From NCBI GenBank assembly GCA_023666275.1, contig JAMPCJ010000004.1, positions 171,712 through 235,711 on the forward strand: a DNA stretch of 64,000 nt, in the 5' to 3' direction. The position numbers and the translations under genes are program-made. Positions 24,817 to 35,228 of the stretch are shown one piece after another (within the stretch, counting starts at the first letter, position 1; each line of letters starts with the position of its first letter). The notes beneath the pieces are model-generated. The model was not told the origin of the DNA. It did not search any database and saw only the letters and a program-made list of their open reading frames with translations. This stretch comes from Treponema brennaborense. GTDB lineage: Bacteria > Spirochaetota > Spirochaetia > Treponematales > Treponemataceae.

Positions 24817-25904
24817 ATTTCTTTTAATTCAACAGCGGCGCGCTTAAGCCAGTATTCTTCGGGGCAATATGAATACATTGCATAAAGAATATCGATAGAA
24901 AAATCTTTATTGATATTCTCGCATAATAAAGCAAGATTGAATAAGCCGCGCCAAATTTCATGCTCGGCGCACCATTCGACGATATCCTGATATTGACAGC
25001 ATTGATGCAGAAGGTTATTAAAACCGCTATACGTATAGTTTTTGCTGCGCTCCTTTAATATTAAATCGATGTGCGATACTGCCGACAAAACACCGATAAC
25101 AGAAAATTTCAAAGCAGTTTCGATACTTTCCGGCCGATGCAAATAATATTCCGCAAGCTGAAAATATGCCGAAATAAACACATAGCTTTCGTTTCGGTAT
25201 AAAAGGAAAAATTTATCCGCACGAATTTCCGATTTTACGGATGCAACAAGGGCACGGACAAAAGCCGTTTCTTGTCCGTTTTCATAGCAAAGCGCATCAT
25301 TCGCTATAATTTGCCGAAGAATTTCTATACAGGCATTTGTATCGCGCTGTGCTTTTTTCAAATCTGCCATGGCATACAAAATATCGAAGCGCATGTCGGG
25401 AACATCAAGTTCAGCCGAACCGGTTAAGGCAGATTCAAAATACATTTGCGCTATATCATATTCGCTTTCTATAACGTATATCTTCGCCAAAAGAAAATCG
25501 GCTTCCGGAAACATTCTTGCCGATTTAATGCGGTTTATCAGCGTATCATAAGAATCTCTCTGCTGAACAGATTGCCTGCGCAGCATGTTATAAATAAGCG
25601 GAACAGCATCCTGTTCTTCCTTTTCCTCCAGGAAAAAAAGAATTTCTTCAACGGATTTTCCTTCTTTCATATAGTCCGCATGCAAAAGAGCCGCATTCAT
25701 TATGCGCAGATTTTCTTCCGCTTCCTGTTTTTTTATTTCATTTGCCCGCTGGAGCAATTTTGCCGCAGTACCGTAATCGGACTGATCAAAAGCACGTTCC
25801 GCCTGTTTAAAAACATGCCAAGAACTTTCGGTTTGTCCGGAAGCGGCAAACAGAAAAAAACATGCCGCAAACAGACAGACAGCAAAACAAAACAATCGTT
25901 TCAA
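24810..25904 (-). CDS. Exported TPR-repeat protein
   Basis: 364 aa from a proposed TTG start at 25904, which gives a standard signal peptide (KRLFCFAVCLFAACFFLFAA) with AGGTG upstream. A GTG at 26051 is also possible and overlaps the ispG stop as GTGA, but it would add 49 unpromising residues. The mature part has helical TPR-type repeats (AERAFDQSDYGTAAKLLQRA, ADFLLAKIYVIESEYDIAQM, ISAYFQLAEYYLHRPESIET). Probably a periplasmic scaffold. No specific partner can be named. Confidence 0.72.
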   Translation of the reverse strand: MKRLFCFAVCLFAACFFLFAASGQTESSWHVFKQAERAFDQSDYGTAAKLLQRANEIKKQEAEENLRIMNAALLHADYMKEGKSVEEILFFLEEKEEQDAVPLIYNMLRRQSVQQRDSYDTLINRIKSARMFPEADFLLAKIYVIESEYDIAQMYFESALTGSAELDVPDMRFDILYAMADLKKAQRDTNACIEILRQIIANDALCYENGQETAFVRALVASVKSEIRADKFFLLYRNESYVFISAYFQLAEYYLHRPESIETALKFSVIGVLSAVSHIDLILKERSKNYTYSGFNNLLHQCCQYQDIVEWCAEHEIWRGLFNLALLCENINKDFSIDILYAMYSYCPEEYWLKRAAVELKEIQ

Positions 25905-26047
25905 AACACCTGAAACAGAAAATCGCGAATCCAGAAAGACGCGCCGCACGAAGAAACATGCGGCACAAAAAAGCGGCAATTCGGCAAAACAAGCAGCGTA
26001 TTCTGCGGGATATGAATATGATTTAAAAAAATTATTGCGGCATGTAT

Positions 26048-27178
26048 TCACAGCGTTTTTATTTCCTCACTAAAGACTGCGTCGGCGGTTTTTTCAATAG
26101 AATCGGGATCGCCCGAAACTTTACGCACTATCTTGCCGTGTTTGAAAATTATAACAGAATCTCCTGCGCCGGTTATACCTATATCGGCATATTTTCCTTC
26201 TCCGGGTCCGTTTACTACGCATCCCATTACTGCAACCGTAATATCTTTGTCAAGCGCAAGCAGCACATTCTGCCAGCGGTCGATAAAACCGTGCACATCA
26301 AATCCGTTTCTGCCGCAGCGCGGACATGATACGATTCTCACTCCGCCGCGGCGCAGTCCTGTCTCCGTCAAAATTTCACGGGCGGCAATTACTTCATTAG
26401 CGGGCGATGAAGACAGGCTCACTCGTACCGTGGAACCTATTTTTTCTTTAAGCAATGAATTGAACGCAAGCGTACTTTTCACTATTCCGCCGATAAGCGG
26501 ACCGGCTTCCGTAATGCCTATATGCAGCGGTATGTCATATTGCGACGCAAACATTTCATTTGCTTCGAGTGTTTCATTTATCGAAGAAGCTTTCATTGAA
26601 ACTATAACATCGTGAAAATTCAATTCATCAAAAACAGCTGCTTCTCTTGCTGCCGTTTCCGCAAGTCCCTGCGCCTTTGTGATATGTCCGGCAGCGACCT
26701 GCTGCGCAATATCATGCGGAAAGCTGCCGGCGTTTACTCCGATTCTGACAGCCGCCCCTTTATCTTTGCAGGCATCCGCAACTGCTTTTGTGCGTTTAAA
26801 GACTTCTTCCCTAGTACCGCCGATATTGCCTGGATTGATTCTGATTTTCGCTACATTTCCCTGCAGGCAGCGCAGCGCAAGTTTATAATCGAAATGAATG
26901 TCGGCAACCAGCGGCATTGTCGTTGATGCGGCTATTTTACATAACGCATCGGCACTTTCCATATCGGGAACAGCGAATCGTATAATATCGCAGCCAAGTG
27001 CGGAAAGTTCTTCGATTTGCTTGAGCACAGAAATAAGGGCATCGCCGTTTTTCAGCACAACAGCAATGCCCTCTTTCCACATCGTTTGAATTGATACGGG
27101 GGCATCGCCCCCGATTTGAATGCGTTTTGTAATTCCTGCGCCGCCTATAGAAACAGTTCGCGGAAATTTATAATGCAT
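26048..27178 (-). CDS. ispG: 4-hydroxy-3-methylbut-2-enyl diphosphate synthase
   Basis: 376 aa, the usual bacterial IspG/GcpE length without the plant insert. It converts MEcPP to HMBPP in the MEP isoprenoid pathway using a 4Fe-4S cluster. Visible features are the N-terminal TIM barrel (VSIQTMWKEG, RFAVPDMESADAL, LVADIHFDYKLAL, KIRINPGNIG) and the cluster ligands CPRCGR and MGCVVNGPGEGKYAD. It starts 9 bases after the ATPase K subunit stop, so it is probably transcribed with the ATPase operon. That is an unusual partnership. Confidence 0.96.
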   Translation of the reverse strand: MHYKFPRTVSIGGAGITKRIQIGGDAPVSIQTMWKEGIAVVLKNGDALISVLKQIEELSALGCDIIRFAVPDMESADALCKIAASTTMPLVADIHFDYKLALRCLQGNVAKIRINPGNIGGTREEVFKRTKAVADACKDKGAAVRIGVNAGSFPHDIAQQVAAGHITKAQGLAETAAREAAVFDELNFHDVIVSMKASSINETLEANEMFASQYDIPLHIGITEAGPLIGGIVKSTLAFNSLLKEKIGSTVRVSLSSSPANEVIAAREILTETGLRRGGVRIVSCPRCGRNGFDVHGFIDRWQNVLLALDKDITVAVMGCVVNGPGEGKYADIGITGAGDSVIIFKHGKIVRKVSGDPDSIEKTADAVFSEEIKTL

Positions 27179-27186
27179 ACATTTTT

Positions 27187-27612
27187 TTACACAAGGAATG
27201 AAAACACCATTGCAAACAGAGCAACCGTTTCGCAGAGACCGACAACCATGATATACTGCGCAAAACCTTTGCCTGTTTCACCGAGTGCATCGGAACCCGC
27301 TGCACCGGCTTTTCCTTGAGAAATAGCGGAAGCTGCCATTGCTATTCCGGAAAAAATACCAAGCGCAAGCATCATTGCCCCATTTGCGCCGTCCGCAAGT
27401 TTTCCCAGCATATTCTGCATCAGCAGAAAACCATAAATCGTTTGTGTAAGCGGCGCGCCGGCAAAAACAGTAAGAATAAAGGGAGCCGGCTTATTATTCA
27501 TATAACAGCGTTTCCAAGCACCAATGGCTGCCTGACCCGCCGCGCCAATGCCAATTGCAGATCCGATTGCTGCAATACCAAGAACACAAGCTGCTCCAAA
27601 ATAACCCATCAT
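27187..27612 (-). CDS. atpK: V/A-type ATP synthase subunit K (rotor ring)
   Basis: 141 aa with two repeats of a helical hairpin (AACVLGIAAIGSAIGIGAAG and ALGIFSGIAMAASAISQGKA) and a third and fourth helix ending GLCETVALFAMVFSF. The glutamate in that last helix is the ion-binding carboxylate. This is the proteolipid ring of a V/A-type ATPase. The ATG at 27612 has AGGAG upstream. Ion specificity (H+ or Na+) cannot be decided safely by eye. Confidence 0.93.
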   Translation of the reverse strand: MMGYFGAACVLGIAAIGSAIGIGAAGQAAIGAWKRCYMNNKPAPFILTVFAGAPLTQTIYGFLLMQNMLGKLADGANGAMMLALGIFSGIAMAASAISQGKAGAAGSDALGETGKGFAQYIMVVGLCETVALFAMVFSFLV

Positions 27613-27650
27613 GTTAATTACTCCTTACGATATGACTACTTTCCGTTCTG

Positions 27651-29504
27651 CTACTCACAAAACGGTTCATATTTAAATCCGGACCACGACATTCCGAGGT
27701 GGTTCGAAAATTCCAGTGTATTCAAGCGGACGCCGTGAACGATAACGGAAAGGACATTCAATACCATGTTCAATCCGTGCCCGAACACAAGCAGTATAAT
27801 TCCGAGAAACATTATTGCGCCGCCCAGCGTCGGTCCTGCCATGTCATTTACAGTAGAAGATATAGCGCTGCCTGCCAAACCGACTGCCCATAAACGAATA
27901 TATGAAACAATATCCGAAAAAATATTGACTACTCCCAGCAATACGGAAACAATATTTTTACAGCTTGCAAGCACTGACTGCAGTATATTGCCCTCATAAT
28001 TGCTGAAAATAAAATTCAACACAAATCCGCCGGCGATAAGATATACGGCAAACAGCGGCAACGGGAAGCGTACAGAATCAACAACCATATTCAGAACAAC
28101 TGCAAACAATCCCCACAGCATCGCCATTGAACCTAATTCACCGAGCCATTTCAGCGAACGTATATAGCGGCGAATTCCTTTTATATGCGCAACAGACAAC
28201 TGAATCAGTGCAAGCGAAAAACAAAAAACCTGCAAGTTTTGGCTTACCCAGTCAGATTTTTCGGCAGATTCCGCAGCAACCGCATTTGATAAATACGGAA
28301 CCGCAATATTTTTCAGCCATTCAGGCAGCTGCTCGGAAGAAAGACCGAACCAAGTACAGGTAGCCGTTCCCCATAACATTGTAGCTGCGCCAAGTACAAA
28401 CAACAGCAGCAGTGCGGGAGCAACCGTTTTCCGTTTGACAACAGAGAACAGCACCGCAATCAAAGCAACGCATACCATCAGCAAGCCGTATCCGCCGTCC
28501 CCGAAAATCATGCCGAAGAAAATAGAAAAAAACAGCAGGAACCAGCCGGAAATATCATATTCACTATATCCGGGAACCGTTCCCAAGAAATCCGACACAG
28601 GATAAATTAAACGGACAAATCTATTGTTTTTCAGTTTTGTCGGAACAAGGTCGTCATCTGCCGGATCGTCGGCGACAGCTGCCCACTTTTGTTCTTTTGC
28701 CGTTTTCAATACAGCAGCCAGTCCGTCTGCCGGCACGAAACCGGTAATCCATGCTAATGCATGCTCCCCGTTTTCCCTTTTCATGCCGGAATACGCGTTT
28801 TCCAATTCAATTTCTTTTGATACGTCCGCCGAAGCATTTTTCAATGAACTTATAAACGCAGTATAATCGACAAGTTTTTTCGCGATCTGCATCAGTTTTG
28901 TACGTGAAGCGGAAATTTCCGCACGCAATTCTTCCGAAGAAGATTTCACCGAGGGAATCGCGAAAGCATCCGCCGGCATATCCGCCGGTTTTTCGTTATT
29001 TTCTGTCCAGATTAAAAAACGAACTGTCTGTTTATCGCCGTTCACATATATTGTTTTGATGTTTTCGGGAATTTCCTTATATTTATCCGCCGATATTTCA
29101 TACATAGCAAGAAAAATTCCCTTGTCAGCCAATTCCGAAAAATCAGCAGGATCAACATCACCCCACAAAGATATACGCTCAAGTTCCCGTAAATCAGCAG
29201 AAATGATATTCTCGCAGTCCTTTCGTTCCGTATATAAATCAAGGATTTCATCGGCGATTTCAATCGATTTATCCTTATCGGCAGTCTGCGGTTTAACGGC
29301 ATAATTTTTCGGAAGTTTTATATCCGAAAGCAGCCGCTGAACCGATTCAAGTTTAGCGTAAGCGGCATTTAGTTCCGATAATTCAGAACTGCTGCCGGCA
29401 AGCTGCTCAAGATGAACAAGTCCGAGTTTACGCAGCGAAAACAACGCTTGTTTTCGTTCGGATTCGAGCATAATCAAAGAGATTTTTTTCATAGGTACAA
29501 TCAT
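27651..29504 (-). CDS. atpI: V/A-type ATP synthase subunit I
   Basis: 617 aa. A long cytoplasmic stator half with coiled-coil stretches (residues about 1-300) is followed by about seven or eight membrane helices including [24 protein letters not shown]-like [11 protein letters not shown] and [15 protein letters not shown]. It forms the ion half-channels together with the K ring. The start ATGATTGTACC at 29504 overlaps the subunit D stop. Confidence 0.94.
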   Translation of the reverse strand: MIVPMKKISLIMLESERKQALFSLRKLGLVHLEQLAGSSSELSELNAAYAKLESVQRLLSDIKLPKNYAVKPQTADKDKSIEIADEILDLYTERKDCENIISADLRELERISLWGDVDPADFSELADKGIFLAMYEISADKYKEIPENIKTIYVNGDKQTVRFLIWTENNEKPADMPADAFAIPSVKSSSEELRAEISASRTKLMQIAKKLVDYTAFISSLKNASADVSKEIELENAYSGMKRENGEHALAWITGFVPADGLAAVLKTAKEQKWAAVADDPADDDLVPTKLKNNRFVRLIYPVSDFLGTVPGYSEYDISGWFLLFFSIFFGMIFGDGGYGLLMVCVALIAVLFSVVKRKTVAPALLLLFVLGAATMLWGTATCTWFGLSSEQLPEWLKNIAVPYLSNAVAAESAEKSDWVSQNLQVFCFSLALIQLSVAHIKGIRRYIRSLKWLGELGSMAMLWGLFAVVLNMVVDSVRFPLPLFAVYLIAGGFVLNFIFSNYEGNILQSVLASCKNIVSVLLGVVNIFSDIVSYIRLWAVGLAGSAISSTVNDMAGPTLGGAIMFLGIILLVFGHGLNMVLNVLSVIVHGVRLNTLEFSNHLGMSWSGFKYEPFCE

Positions 29505-30142
29505 GATGCAATCTCCTTCTCTTCATTTGTATCCGTTTTTTTATCGGCAGCGACTTCAAGGTTTTTCTTGGAAATTTTTCCGCGGACAACAGCTGCAACC
29601 TGCTGATCGCCGAGATACACGGATATTTTCTTTATATTGGCTTTTGTTTCAGGGATTTTAATTTTCTCAAACAAATTGACGCGCTGTGTTGTTGTCCGCA
29701 ATTCTTTCGAAAGCAGCCGTACCTGCTCATCAAGAACATCTGCTTCAAGATCCAAAGACAGCGCTTGCTCAATTCTGTCCGCCGCAAAATCTACCCATAA
29801 CGGAACCGCATACAGATCATAATCTCCGCGGGAAAAATCAGCGCCTTCGTACACGGGAATTACAACACCCGCAATATTTCCGACACTTTTCCGTATATTT
29901 TTAACAGAAACCATCTCCGGCTTAAACATTTCTTTTTCACCGAAAACAGCTATCCATTGCGAAAATTCAGCTTCGAGGGATTCCCTGCGGGCGCGCATTT
30001 CTCTTGCACGAGCATCAATCGTACGAATCTCTGTTTGGAGCTGCTGTTTTTTAAGCTGCAACGTAGGAAGATACCGCTGATACATTTTCAGGTCATCTTT
30101 CTGATTTTTCAGCTCATTTTTTGTCAGCTTTATTGTCGCCAT
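29501..30142 (-). CDS. atpD: V/A-type ATP synthase subunit D (central stalk)
   Basis: 213 aa, mostly two long helices forming a coiled coil ([19 protein letters not shown] at the start, [20 protein letters not shown] near the end), as expected for the D rotor stalk. It ends in an acidic tail ([10 protein letters not shown]). It overlaps subunit I by 4 bases. Confidence 0.92.
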   Translation of the reverse strand: MATIKLTKNELKNQKDDLKMYQRYLPTLQLKKQQLQTEIRTIDARAREMRARRESLEAEFSQWIAVFGEKEMFKPEMVSVKNIRKSVGNIAGVVIPVYEGADFSRGDYDLYAVPLWVDFAADRIEQALSLDLEADVLDEQVRLLSKELRTTTQRVNLFEKIKIPETKANIKKISVYLGDQQVAAVVRGKISKKNLEVAADKKTDTNEEKEIAS

Positions 30143-30160
30143 TAAAATACTCCGAAACTA

Positions 30161-31459
30161 TTACTCTGCAACAGGCCAATATTTCGCGATCAATTCTGAC
30201 TTCATTCCCGTTTCTTCTTTTTCAAAACAAGACGCGAGAATTTTCCATCCGAGATCAAGCGCACTTTCAAGCGAAATATTAACAGAAAGATCCATCATTT
30301 CTTTTTCAAAAAGAACACCGTATTTCAGCAGCTTTTCATCCCATTCGGACATGATAAAACCCATCGACTTTTTTTCCATTGTGTCCTTATATGAAGAATA
30401 CAAACGGATCATGGCGTCCATAAGAGATCGGTGATCATCGCGTGTCTTTCCGTTTACATTTTGTTTTAAGCGGGAAAGGCTTCCGAACGGCTCGATGCGT
30501 CCACTTTTCAAATAATATTGTCCTTCCGTAATATAGCCTGTGTTATCGGGAACAGGATGAGTAACATCATCGCCGGGCATTGTTGTTACGGCAAGTATCG
30601 TTACGGAACCGGCATCGGAAAAATCAACAGCCTTTTCATAACGAGATGCAAGCTGGCTGTATAAATCGCCCGGATAACCGCGATTGGACGGAACTTGTTC
30701 CTGCGTAATGGCAATTTCTTTCATCGCATCGGCAAAATTCGTCATATCCGTAAGCAATACTAAGACATCTTTTCCCTGCAGCGCAAATTGTTCCGCAACG
30801 GCAAGCGACATATCGGGAACCATCAGGCATTCAACCGTAGGATCAGCCGCAGTATGAACAAACATGACCGTTCTGCTCAGCGCACCGCCGTTTTCAAGTT
30901 CGCCCTTAAAATACAGATAATCATCGTATTTCAGCCCCATGCCGCCGAGAACGATGACATCGACTTCCGCCTGCATAGCAATACGGGCGAGCAATTGATT
31001 ATAGGGTTCACCCGAAATCGAAAAAATCGGCAGTTTCTGCGATACAACAAGCGTATTAAACATATCAATCATCGGAATACCGGTACGGATCATACGTTTT
31101 GCCATAATACGCTTGGATGGATTAACGGAAGGACCGCCTATCGGCACAAGATTGTCTTTCAGCGCCGGTCCGTTATCACGAGGATCGCCAGAACCGTTAA
31201 AAATGCGTCCCATTAAGTCATCAGAAAAGCTGACCTGCATTTCATGACCGAGGAAGCGGATCTGATCTCCGGTCGATACACCGCGTCCGCCGGCGAATAC
31301 TTGAAGCGAAACAAGATCGCCTGCTACACGATTCACTTCCGCAAGCGAAACACCGAATGAAGTAGTAATTTCCGCAAGTTCGCCGTATTTTACATCATCA
31401 GCACGGACAGTTATAACACTTCCGCTAATAGATTCTATTTTGCTGTATACTTTATTCAT
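30161..31459 (-). CDS. atpB: V/A-type ATP synthase subunit B
   Basis: 432 aa, the non-catalytic nucleotide-binding subunit. It has the barrel start [28 protein letters not shown] in place of a true Walker [19 protein letters not shown] and [20 protein letters not shown] [16 protein letters not shown]. The ATG overlaps the subunit A stop as TAATG. It forms alternating hexamers with subunit A. Confidence 0.95.
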   Translation of the reverse strand: MNKVYSKIESISGSVITVRADDVKYGELAEITTSFGVSLAEVNRVAGDLVSLQVFAGGRGVSTGDQIRFLGHEMQVSFSDDLMGRIFNGSGDPRDNGPALKDNLVPIGGPSVNPSKRIMAKRMIRTGIPMIDMFNTLVVSQKLPIFSISGEPYNQLLARIAMQAEVDVIVLGGMGLKYDDYLYFKGELENGGALSRTVMFVHTAADPTVECLMVPDMSLAVAEQFALQGKDVLVLLTDMTNFADAMKEIAITQEQVPSNRGYPGDLYSQLASRYEKAVDFSDAGSVTILAVTTMPGDDVTHPVPDNTGYITEGQYYLKSGRIEPFGSLSRLKQNVNGKTRDDHRSLMDAMIRLYSSYKDTMEKKSMGFIMSEWDEKLLKYGVLFEKEMMDLSVNISLESALDLGWKILASCFEKEETGMKSELIAKYWPVAE

Positions 31460-33228
31460 TATTCACCATCCTTGAACAACATCTCTGCATTCGCATCAAG
31501 AACCCCTGATTTTGATGCATACAGCTCATCTATTTCTTTTTCGATTGTTTTGAATGCATCCTGCATCCACGGGCTGTAATTCCAGTCAATAAATTTCTGC
31601 CGAAGCTGATTGAAATAAGCACGCGATTCGTCCCTGCTTTCCAGTTTGAAAGATGAACCAAGTATCCGGATAATTTTCTTGAACACATAGGACTGACGTT
31701 CAACTTCCGCCGCTGCATCGACTTCATCGAAAGAATTCTGCTGAAAATATACAGCGTCAAGAAATTCGCCTTTCAAATATGAAATAAAATCATCAAGCGA
31801 CGTGCCTTCTTCGCCGACAACTTTCATCATCTGCTCAACTTCCGTTCCTCGGCGGAATTCATCACGGGCAAACGATACCCAGTCTTCCCGCAGGACACTG
31901 TTGTATTTTGACCAAGAATCGAGCGGATTGATAGCCGGATATTTACGGGCATCTGAGCGCTCCCGAGAAAGACCATGAAAAGCTCCGACAACTTTCAGCG
32001 TTGCCTGCGTTACCGGTTCCTCGAAATTTCCTCCGGCAGGCGATACCGTTCCGCCGATTGTAACAGAACCGACAGAACCGTCATTCATACGCACAATTCC
32101 CGCGCGTTCGTAAAATGCGGCAATGTACGATTCAAGATACGCCGGAAAAGCTTCTTCTCCGGGGATTTCTTCCAAGCGTCCGGACATTTCCCGCAGCGCC
32201 TGCGCCCAGCGCGATGTCGAATCCGCAAGCAGCAGAACGTGCAGTCCCATCTGGCGGTAGTATTCCGCGAGCGTTACGCCGGTATATACCGAAGCTTCAC
32301 GCGAAGCGACAGGCATTGACGATGTATTGCAAATGATAATCGTACGCTCCATAAGCGAATGCCCTGTTCTGGGATCCGTTAATTCGGGGAATTCCGTAAG
32401 GGTTTCGACAACTTCTCCCGCACGCTCGCCGCATGCAGCAATGATAACAATATCGACATCCGCATTGCGGCTGGTTGTATGCTGCAAAACAGTCTTTCCG
32501 GCACCGAAAGGTCCGGGGATACAATACGTACCGCCTTTTGCCACGGGAAAAAACGTATCTATAAGACGGACTTTTGTAACCATTGTTTCTTCCGGTTTCA
32601 AACGTTCCGCATAACAGTCAACGGCTCGTTTTACCGGCCATTTGAATGTCATAGATACAGAGATTTCTTTGCCGTTTTCATCGGCAAGAACAGCCATTGT
32701 TTCTTTTATTGTATAAGAACCGGCGGGAGTTATTGATTTTACGGTGTATTTTCCGTATAAATTGAACGGCACCATAATCTTGTGCGTAAAAGCGCCTTCC
32801 GGAACAGTTCCGATCACATCGCCGCGGCGAACAGTATCGCCGCATTTCGCAACAGGTGTAAAATCCCACTTTTTATCGAAAGAAAGCGCATCGATGTATA
32901 CACCTCGTTCCAAAAAATATCCCGCTTTTTCAGCCAGCTGCGGCAGCGGATTTTGAAGTCCGTCGTATACTTGACCGAGCAGTCCCGGTCCGAGATCAAC
33001 AGAAAGCATATCACCGGTAAATTCAACCGAATCGCCTGATTTTATGCCTTTTGTCATTTCAAAAATCTGCATTTGCGCTTCTCCGTTCCGGATACGAATA
33101 ACTTCTCCTTTCAAGCGCTTTTCACCGACTTTCACATACCCAACTTCGTTTAGGGTAACATTACCGTCGAAAACGACGCTGATCATATTGCCGTTTACAC
33201 CGGTTACAGTTCCTTTTGTATCAGTCAT
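31459..33228 (-). CDS. atpA: V/A-type ATP synthase catalytic subunit A
   Basis: 589 aa. Walker A GPFGAGKT is at residues 239-246, with the A-type non-homologous region before it (residues about 110-200), Walker B region [20 protein letters not shown] and the [15 protein letters not shown] segment. It hydrolyses or makes ATP in the V1/A1 head. It overlaps the DUF2764 gene by 4 bases. Confidence 0.97.
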   Translation of the reverse strand: MTDTKGTVTGVNGNMISVVFDGNVTLNEVGYVKVGEKRLKGEVIRIRNGEAQMQIFEMTKGIKSGDSVEFTGDMLSVDLGPGLLGQVYDGLQNPLPQLAEKAGYFLERGVYIDALSFDKKWDFTPVAKCGDTVRRGDVIGTVPEGAFTHKIMVPFNLYGKYTVKSITPAGSYTIKETMAVLADENGKEISVSMTFKWPVKRAVDCYAERLKPEETMVTKVRLIDTFFPVAKGGTYCIPGPFGAGKTVLQHTTSRNADVDIVIIAACGERAGEVVETLTEFPELTDPRTGHSLMERTIIICNTSSMPVASREASVYTGVTLAEYYRQMGLHVLLLADSTSRWAQALREMSGRLEEIPGEEAFPAYLESYIAAFYERAGIVRMNDGSVGSVTIGGTVSPAGGNFEEPVTQATLKVVGAFHGLSRERSDARKYPAINPLDSWSKYNSVLREDWVSFARDEFRRGTEVEQMMKVVGEEGTSLDDFISYLKGEFLDAVYFQQNSFDEVDAAAEVERQSYVFKKIIRILGSSFKLESRDESRAYFNQLRQKFIDWNYSPWMQDAFKTIEKEIDELYASKSGVLDANAEMLFKDGE

Positions 33229-33770
33229 GCTGTTTCTCCAAGAATTTGGTCATAAATCTTTCGATAGGAATCCTTACCCAATTCCGTGTCGAATTTTCTA
33301 ATTCGCATTATCAGCTTTAATTTCAGCGCATAGCAAAAAAGGGTATCCGCAGAAAACAGATCCGCCGGCATCACAGCGTTAAGCGCAGCAAGCCGCATCG
33401 CATGTAAATATTGTTCCGCTTCGAGCGGATTTTCATAACCGCATGCGTTTTTCGCAATTTGCATTATATCCGGGGATACAGATATATCCGAATTTTCCGC
33501 AGAAAATGTTTTTTTCAAGCGCAGCGCGCGAATCTGCGCCAAAGCAATCCGCAGAGAACGTTCCCAATTATACCATGCATCAACACTTTTTGAACCGCAG
33601 CTTTCTTTTGAAAGCGGCGGTTCGAGAGAAAGAGTCCGCAGAACCGCCAGCTCTTTTTTACCAAGGAAGCGGGAACATAATTCCAAAAAGTATTCTTCGG
33701 TAATCGGAACAGCAGCTCCGGAATCGGATAAAGCCGGCAGCTGCGATATCAAATAATACCAGCTGCCCAC
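33225..33770 (-). CDS. DUF2764 family protein of the ATPase operon
   Basis: 181 aa, soluble, mostly helical. It begins GSWYYLISQLPAL and has a long C-terminal helix AALNAVMPADLF..KLKLIMRIRKFD. The family occurs in V/A-ATPase operons of treponemes and chlamydiae, which lack recognisable C, F and G subunits. It may replace subunit C, the socket between stalk and membrane, which is inference from position. GTG start at 33770, overlapping the subunit E stop by one base (TAGTG). Confidence 0.8.
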   Translation of the reverse strand: MGSWYYLISQLPALSDSGAAVPITEEYFLELCSRFLGKKELAVLRTLSLEPPLSKESCGSKSVDAWYNWERSLRIALAQIRALRLKKTFSAENSDISVSPDIMQIAKNACGYENPLEAEQYLHAMRLAALNAVMPADLFSADTLFCYALKLKLIMRIRKFDTELGKDSYRKIYDQILGETA

Positions 33771-34393
33771 TATTCGGTTCCTTCTGCGGCGGCTTCCTTT
33801 AAAAGCTGCGCAACGCGCGGATTCAAATACCCCGAAAAAAGTTCCGCAACCGATTCCGCCGAAAAATCATAATACGCCGCATCGTTTCGCACACCGATGC
33901 GGAAGCCAGCAGACAAAGAATCATCCGATTTAATTGTCATTCCTTTTTCAATTTCTTTTTTCAAAGCGGTTTTTAAAGCGCCTTCCAAAGCGGCAAGATC
34001 TTTTTGTGACAACAAAACCGACAAGGATGTTGCTCCGTCTTTATCGGTCCAAGCTTTCACAACTTCGGGAATAAGCGTTTTCAGCATATCGGAATTATAG
34101 TCATCTTTTATTTCCGCTGTTATCAACGCAGAAAGTTCCGCAGAAACCGCATCGCGGAAAGAAATCAGCAGGTTCCGCCCCGCCTGCCGGATTGCATCGA
34201 TGCTGGCTTTTTCCATGCGGACTGTTTCTGCTTTTGCATTTTGTATCTGCGCAGCGGCTTTTTCTTCCGCATCAGCGATAATTGCAGCAGCTTTCTTTTC
34301 CGCATCGGCAATAATTGCAGCGGCAGACGCTTCTGCGGATGCGACTCCATCTGTTTTAATTTTTTCAATCAGTTCTTGCAATTGGACGTCCAT
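33770..34393 (-). CDS. atpE: V/A-type ATP synthase subunit E (peripheral stalk)
   Basis: 207 aa. The N-terminal half is a long alanine/lysine/glutamate-rich helix (SAEASAAAIIADAEKKAA, repeated as AAIIADAEEKAA), and the C-terminal globular domain ends SVAELFSGYLNPRVAQLL. This is the usual subunit E layout. The start MDVQLQEL at 34393 has GAGGGG upstream and was preferred over an in-frame TTG four codons earlier. First gene of the ATPase operon. Confidence 0.88.
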   Translation of the reverse strand: MDVQLQELIEKIKTDGVASAEASAAAIIADAEKKAAAIIADAEEKAAAQIQNAKAETVRMEKASIDAIRQAGRNLLISFRDAVSAELSALITAEIKDDYNSDMLKTLIPEVVKAWTDKDGATSLSVLLSQKDLAALEGALKTALKKEIEKGMTIKSDDSLSAGFRIGVRNDAAYYDFSAESVAELFSGYLNPRVAQLLKEAAAEGTE

Positions 34394-34586
34394 AGAACCC
34401 CTCAATAATTAAAGTAAATCTATCTTTTCAAAAAATAATTTTATTCCCTGAAAAGTCTTTGTTTTCCGTGAAATTTGTTTATACAGCATTATAAAGATGC
34501 CGATTTATATACAATAAACCTATATTTTAAAAAAATCAATAAAAAAAACATAAAATTGATGAAAAGCAATTTCAGGAGTATTTTTC
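34394..34586. other. AT-rich divergent intergenic region
   Basis: 193 bases between the ATPase operon (minus) and the J-domain gene (plus). On the minus strand TATAAT (34493..34488) is a fair -10 box, with TTGTAT at 34514..34509 only 15 bases away, so the promoter is not secure. An AGGAG precedes the plus-strand ATG at 34587. Confidence 0.4.
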
Positions 34587-35093
34587 ATGACTTACTTGAA
34601 CACGATTTTCAAACCCGCTATAATAAAGAAAATGAACAGTATGTTTGACAGACTCGGCTCATTTATCAGAACATATATTGAGGAAGAAGATGATATTTTT
34701 TCTCCCAATAAAGAAACCGAAAAAACGAGCAGGCAAAAAGAACATGCAAAGTCTCAGTTCCGGACGGCGGCTGCGGATTTTTCTTCTTCCGCCAGAAAGC
34801 AGCACATACGCAGCAACATGAAACAAAATACAAAAGTGTTCACATTTAAAAACGATCCGCCGCCGAGACGAATTCCCGTGGAGCTGTACAATGATTTTTT
34901 CAAACTCGGTCTTACACCGGGGGCTTCAATGGAATCGTGCAAATCCGCACATAAAATGCTTTTGAAACAATATCATCCCGATCGGCACGTAAACGATCCC
35001 GAAGAACTGGTCCGTGCAAATGAAATGGCGGCAATCATTAACGCTTCTTTTCAAAGAATTGCAACTTGGTTCAAAACAGGCAAACTCGAATAA
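34587..35093 (+). CDS. J-domain (DnaJ-like) protein, C-terminal J domain
   Basis: 168 aa. The first 95 residues are charged and low in complexity. The C-terminal 70 residues form a J domain (ELYNDFFKLGLTPGASMESC, KQYHPDRHVND with the HPD tripeptide, then ANEMAAIINASFQRI). HPD stimulates Hsp70 ATP hydrolysis, so it is a DnaK co-chaperone of unknown client. A J domain at the C-terminus is the reverse of DnaJ. AGGAG lies 8 bases before the ATG. Confidence 0.85.
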   Translation: MTYLNTIFKPAIIKKMNSMFDRLGSFIRTYIEEEDDIFSPNKETEKTSRQKEHAKSQFRTAAADFSSSARKQHIRSNMKQNTKVFTFKNDPPPRRIPVELYNDFFKLGLTPGASMESCKSAHKMLLKQYHPDRHVNDPEELVRANEMAAIINASFQRIATWFKTGKLE

Positions 35094-35228
35094 CAATTGG
35101 CTTGCGGCGAAGCATTCCGGTTGCCCGTGCGTTTTTCAATTGCCGTTTTATCGCAAAACTATCAGTTTTTCAGGTAGAAAATAAATCGTTTTTATGCTAT
35201 ACTTTTTCTGTTCGTATTAAGGGAAAAA

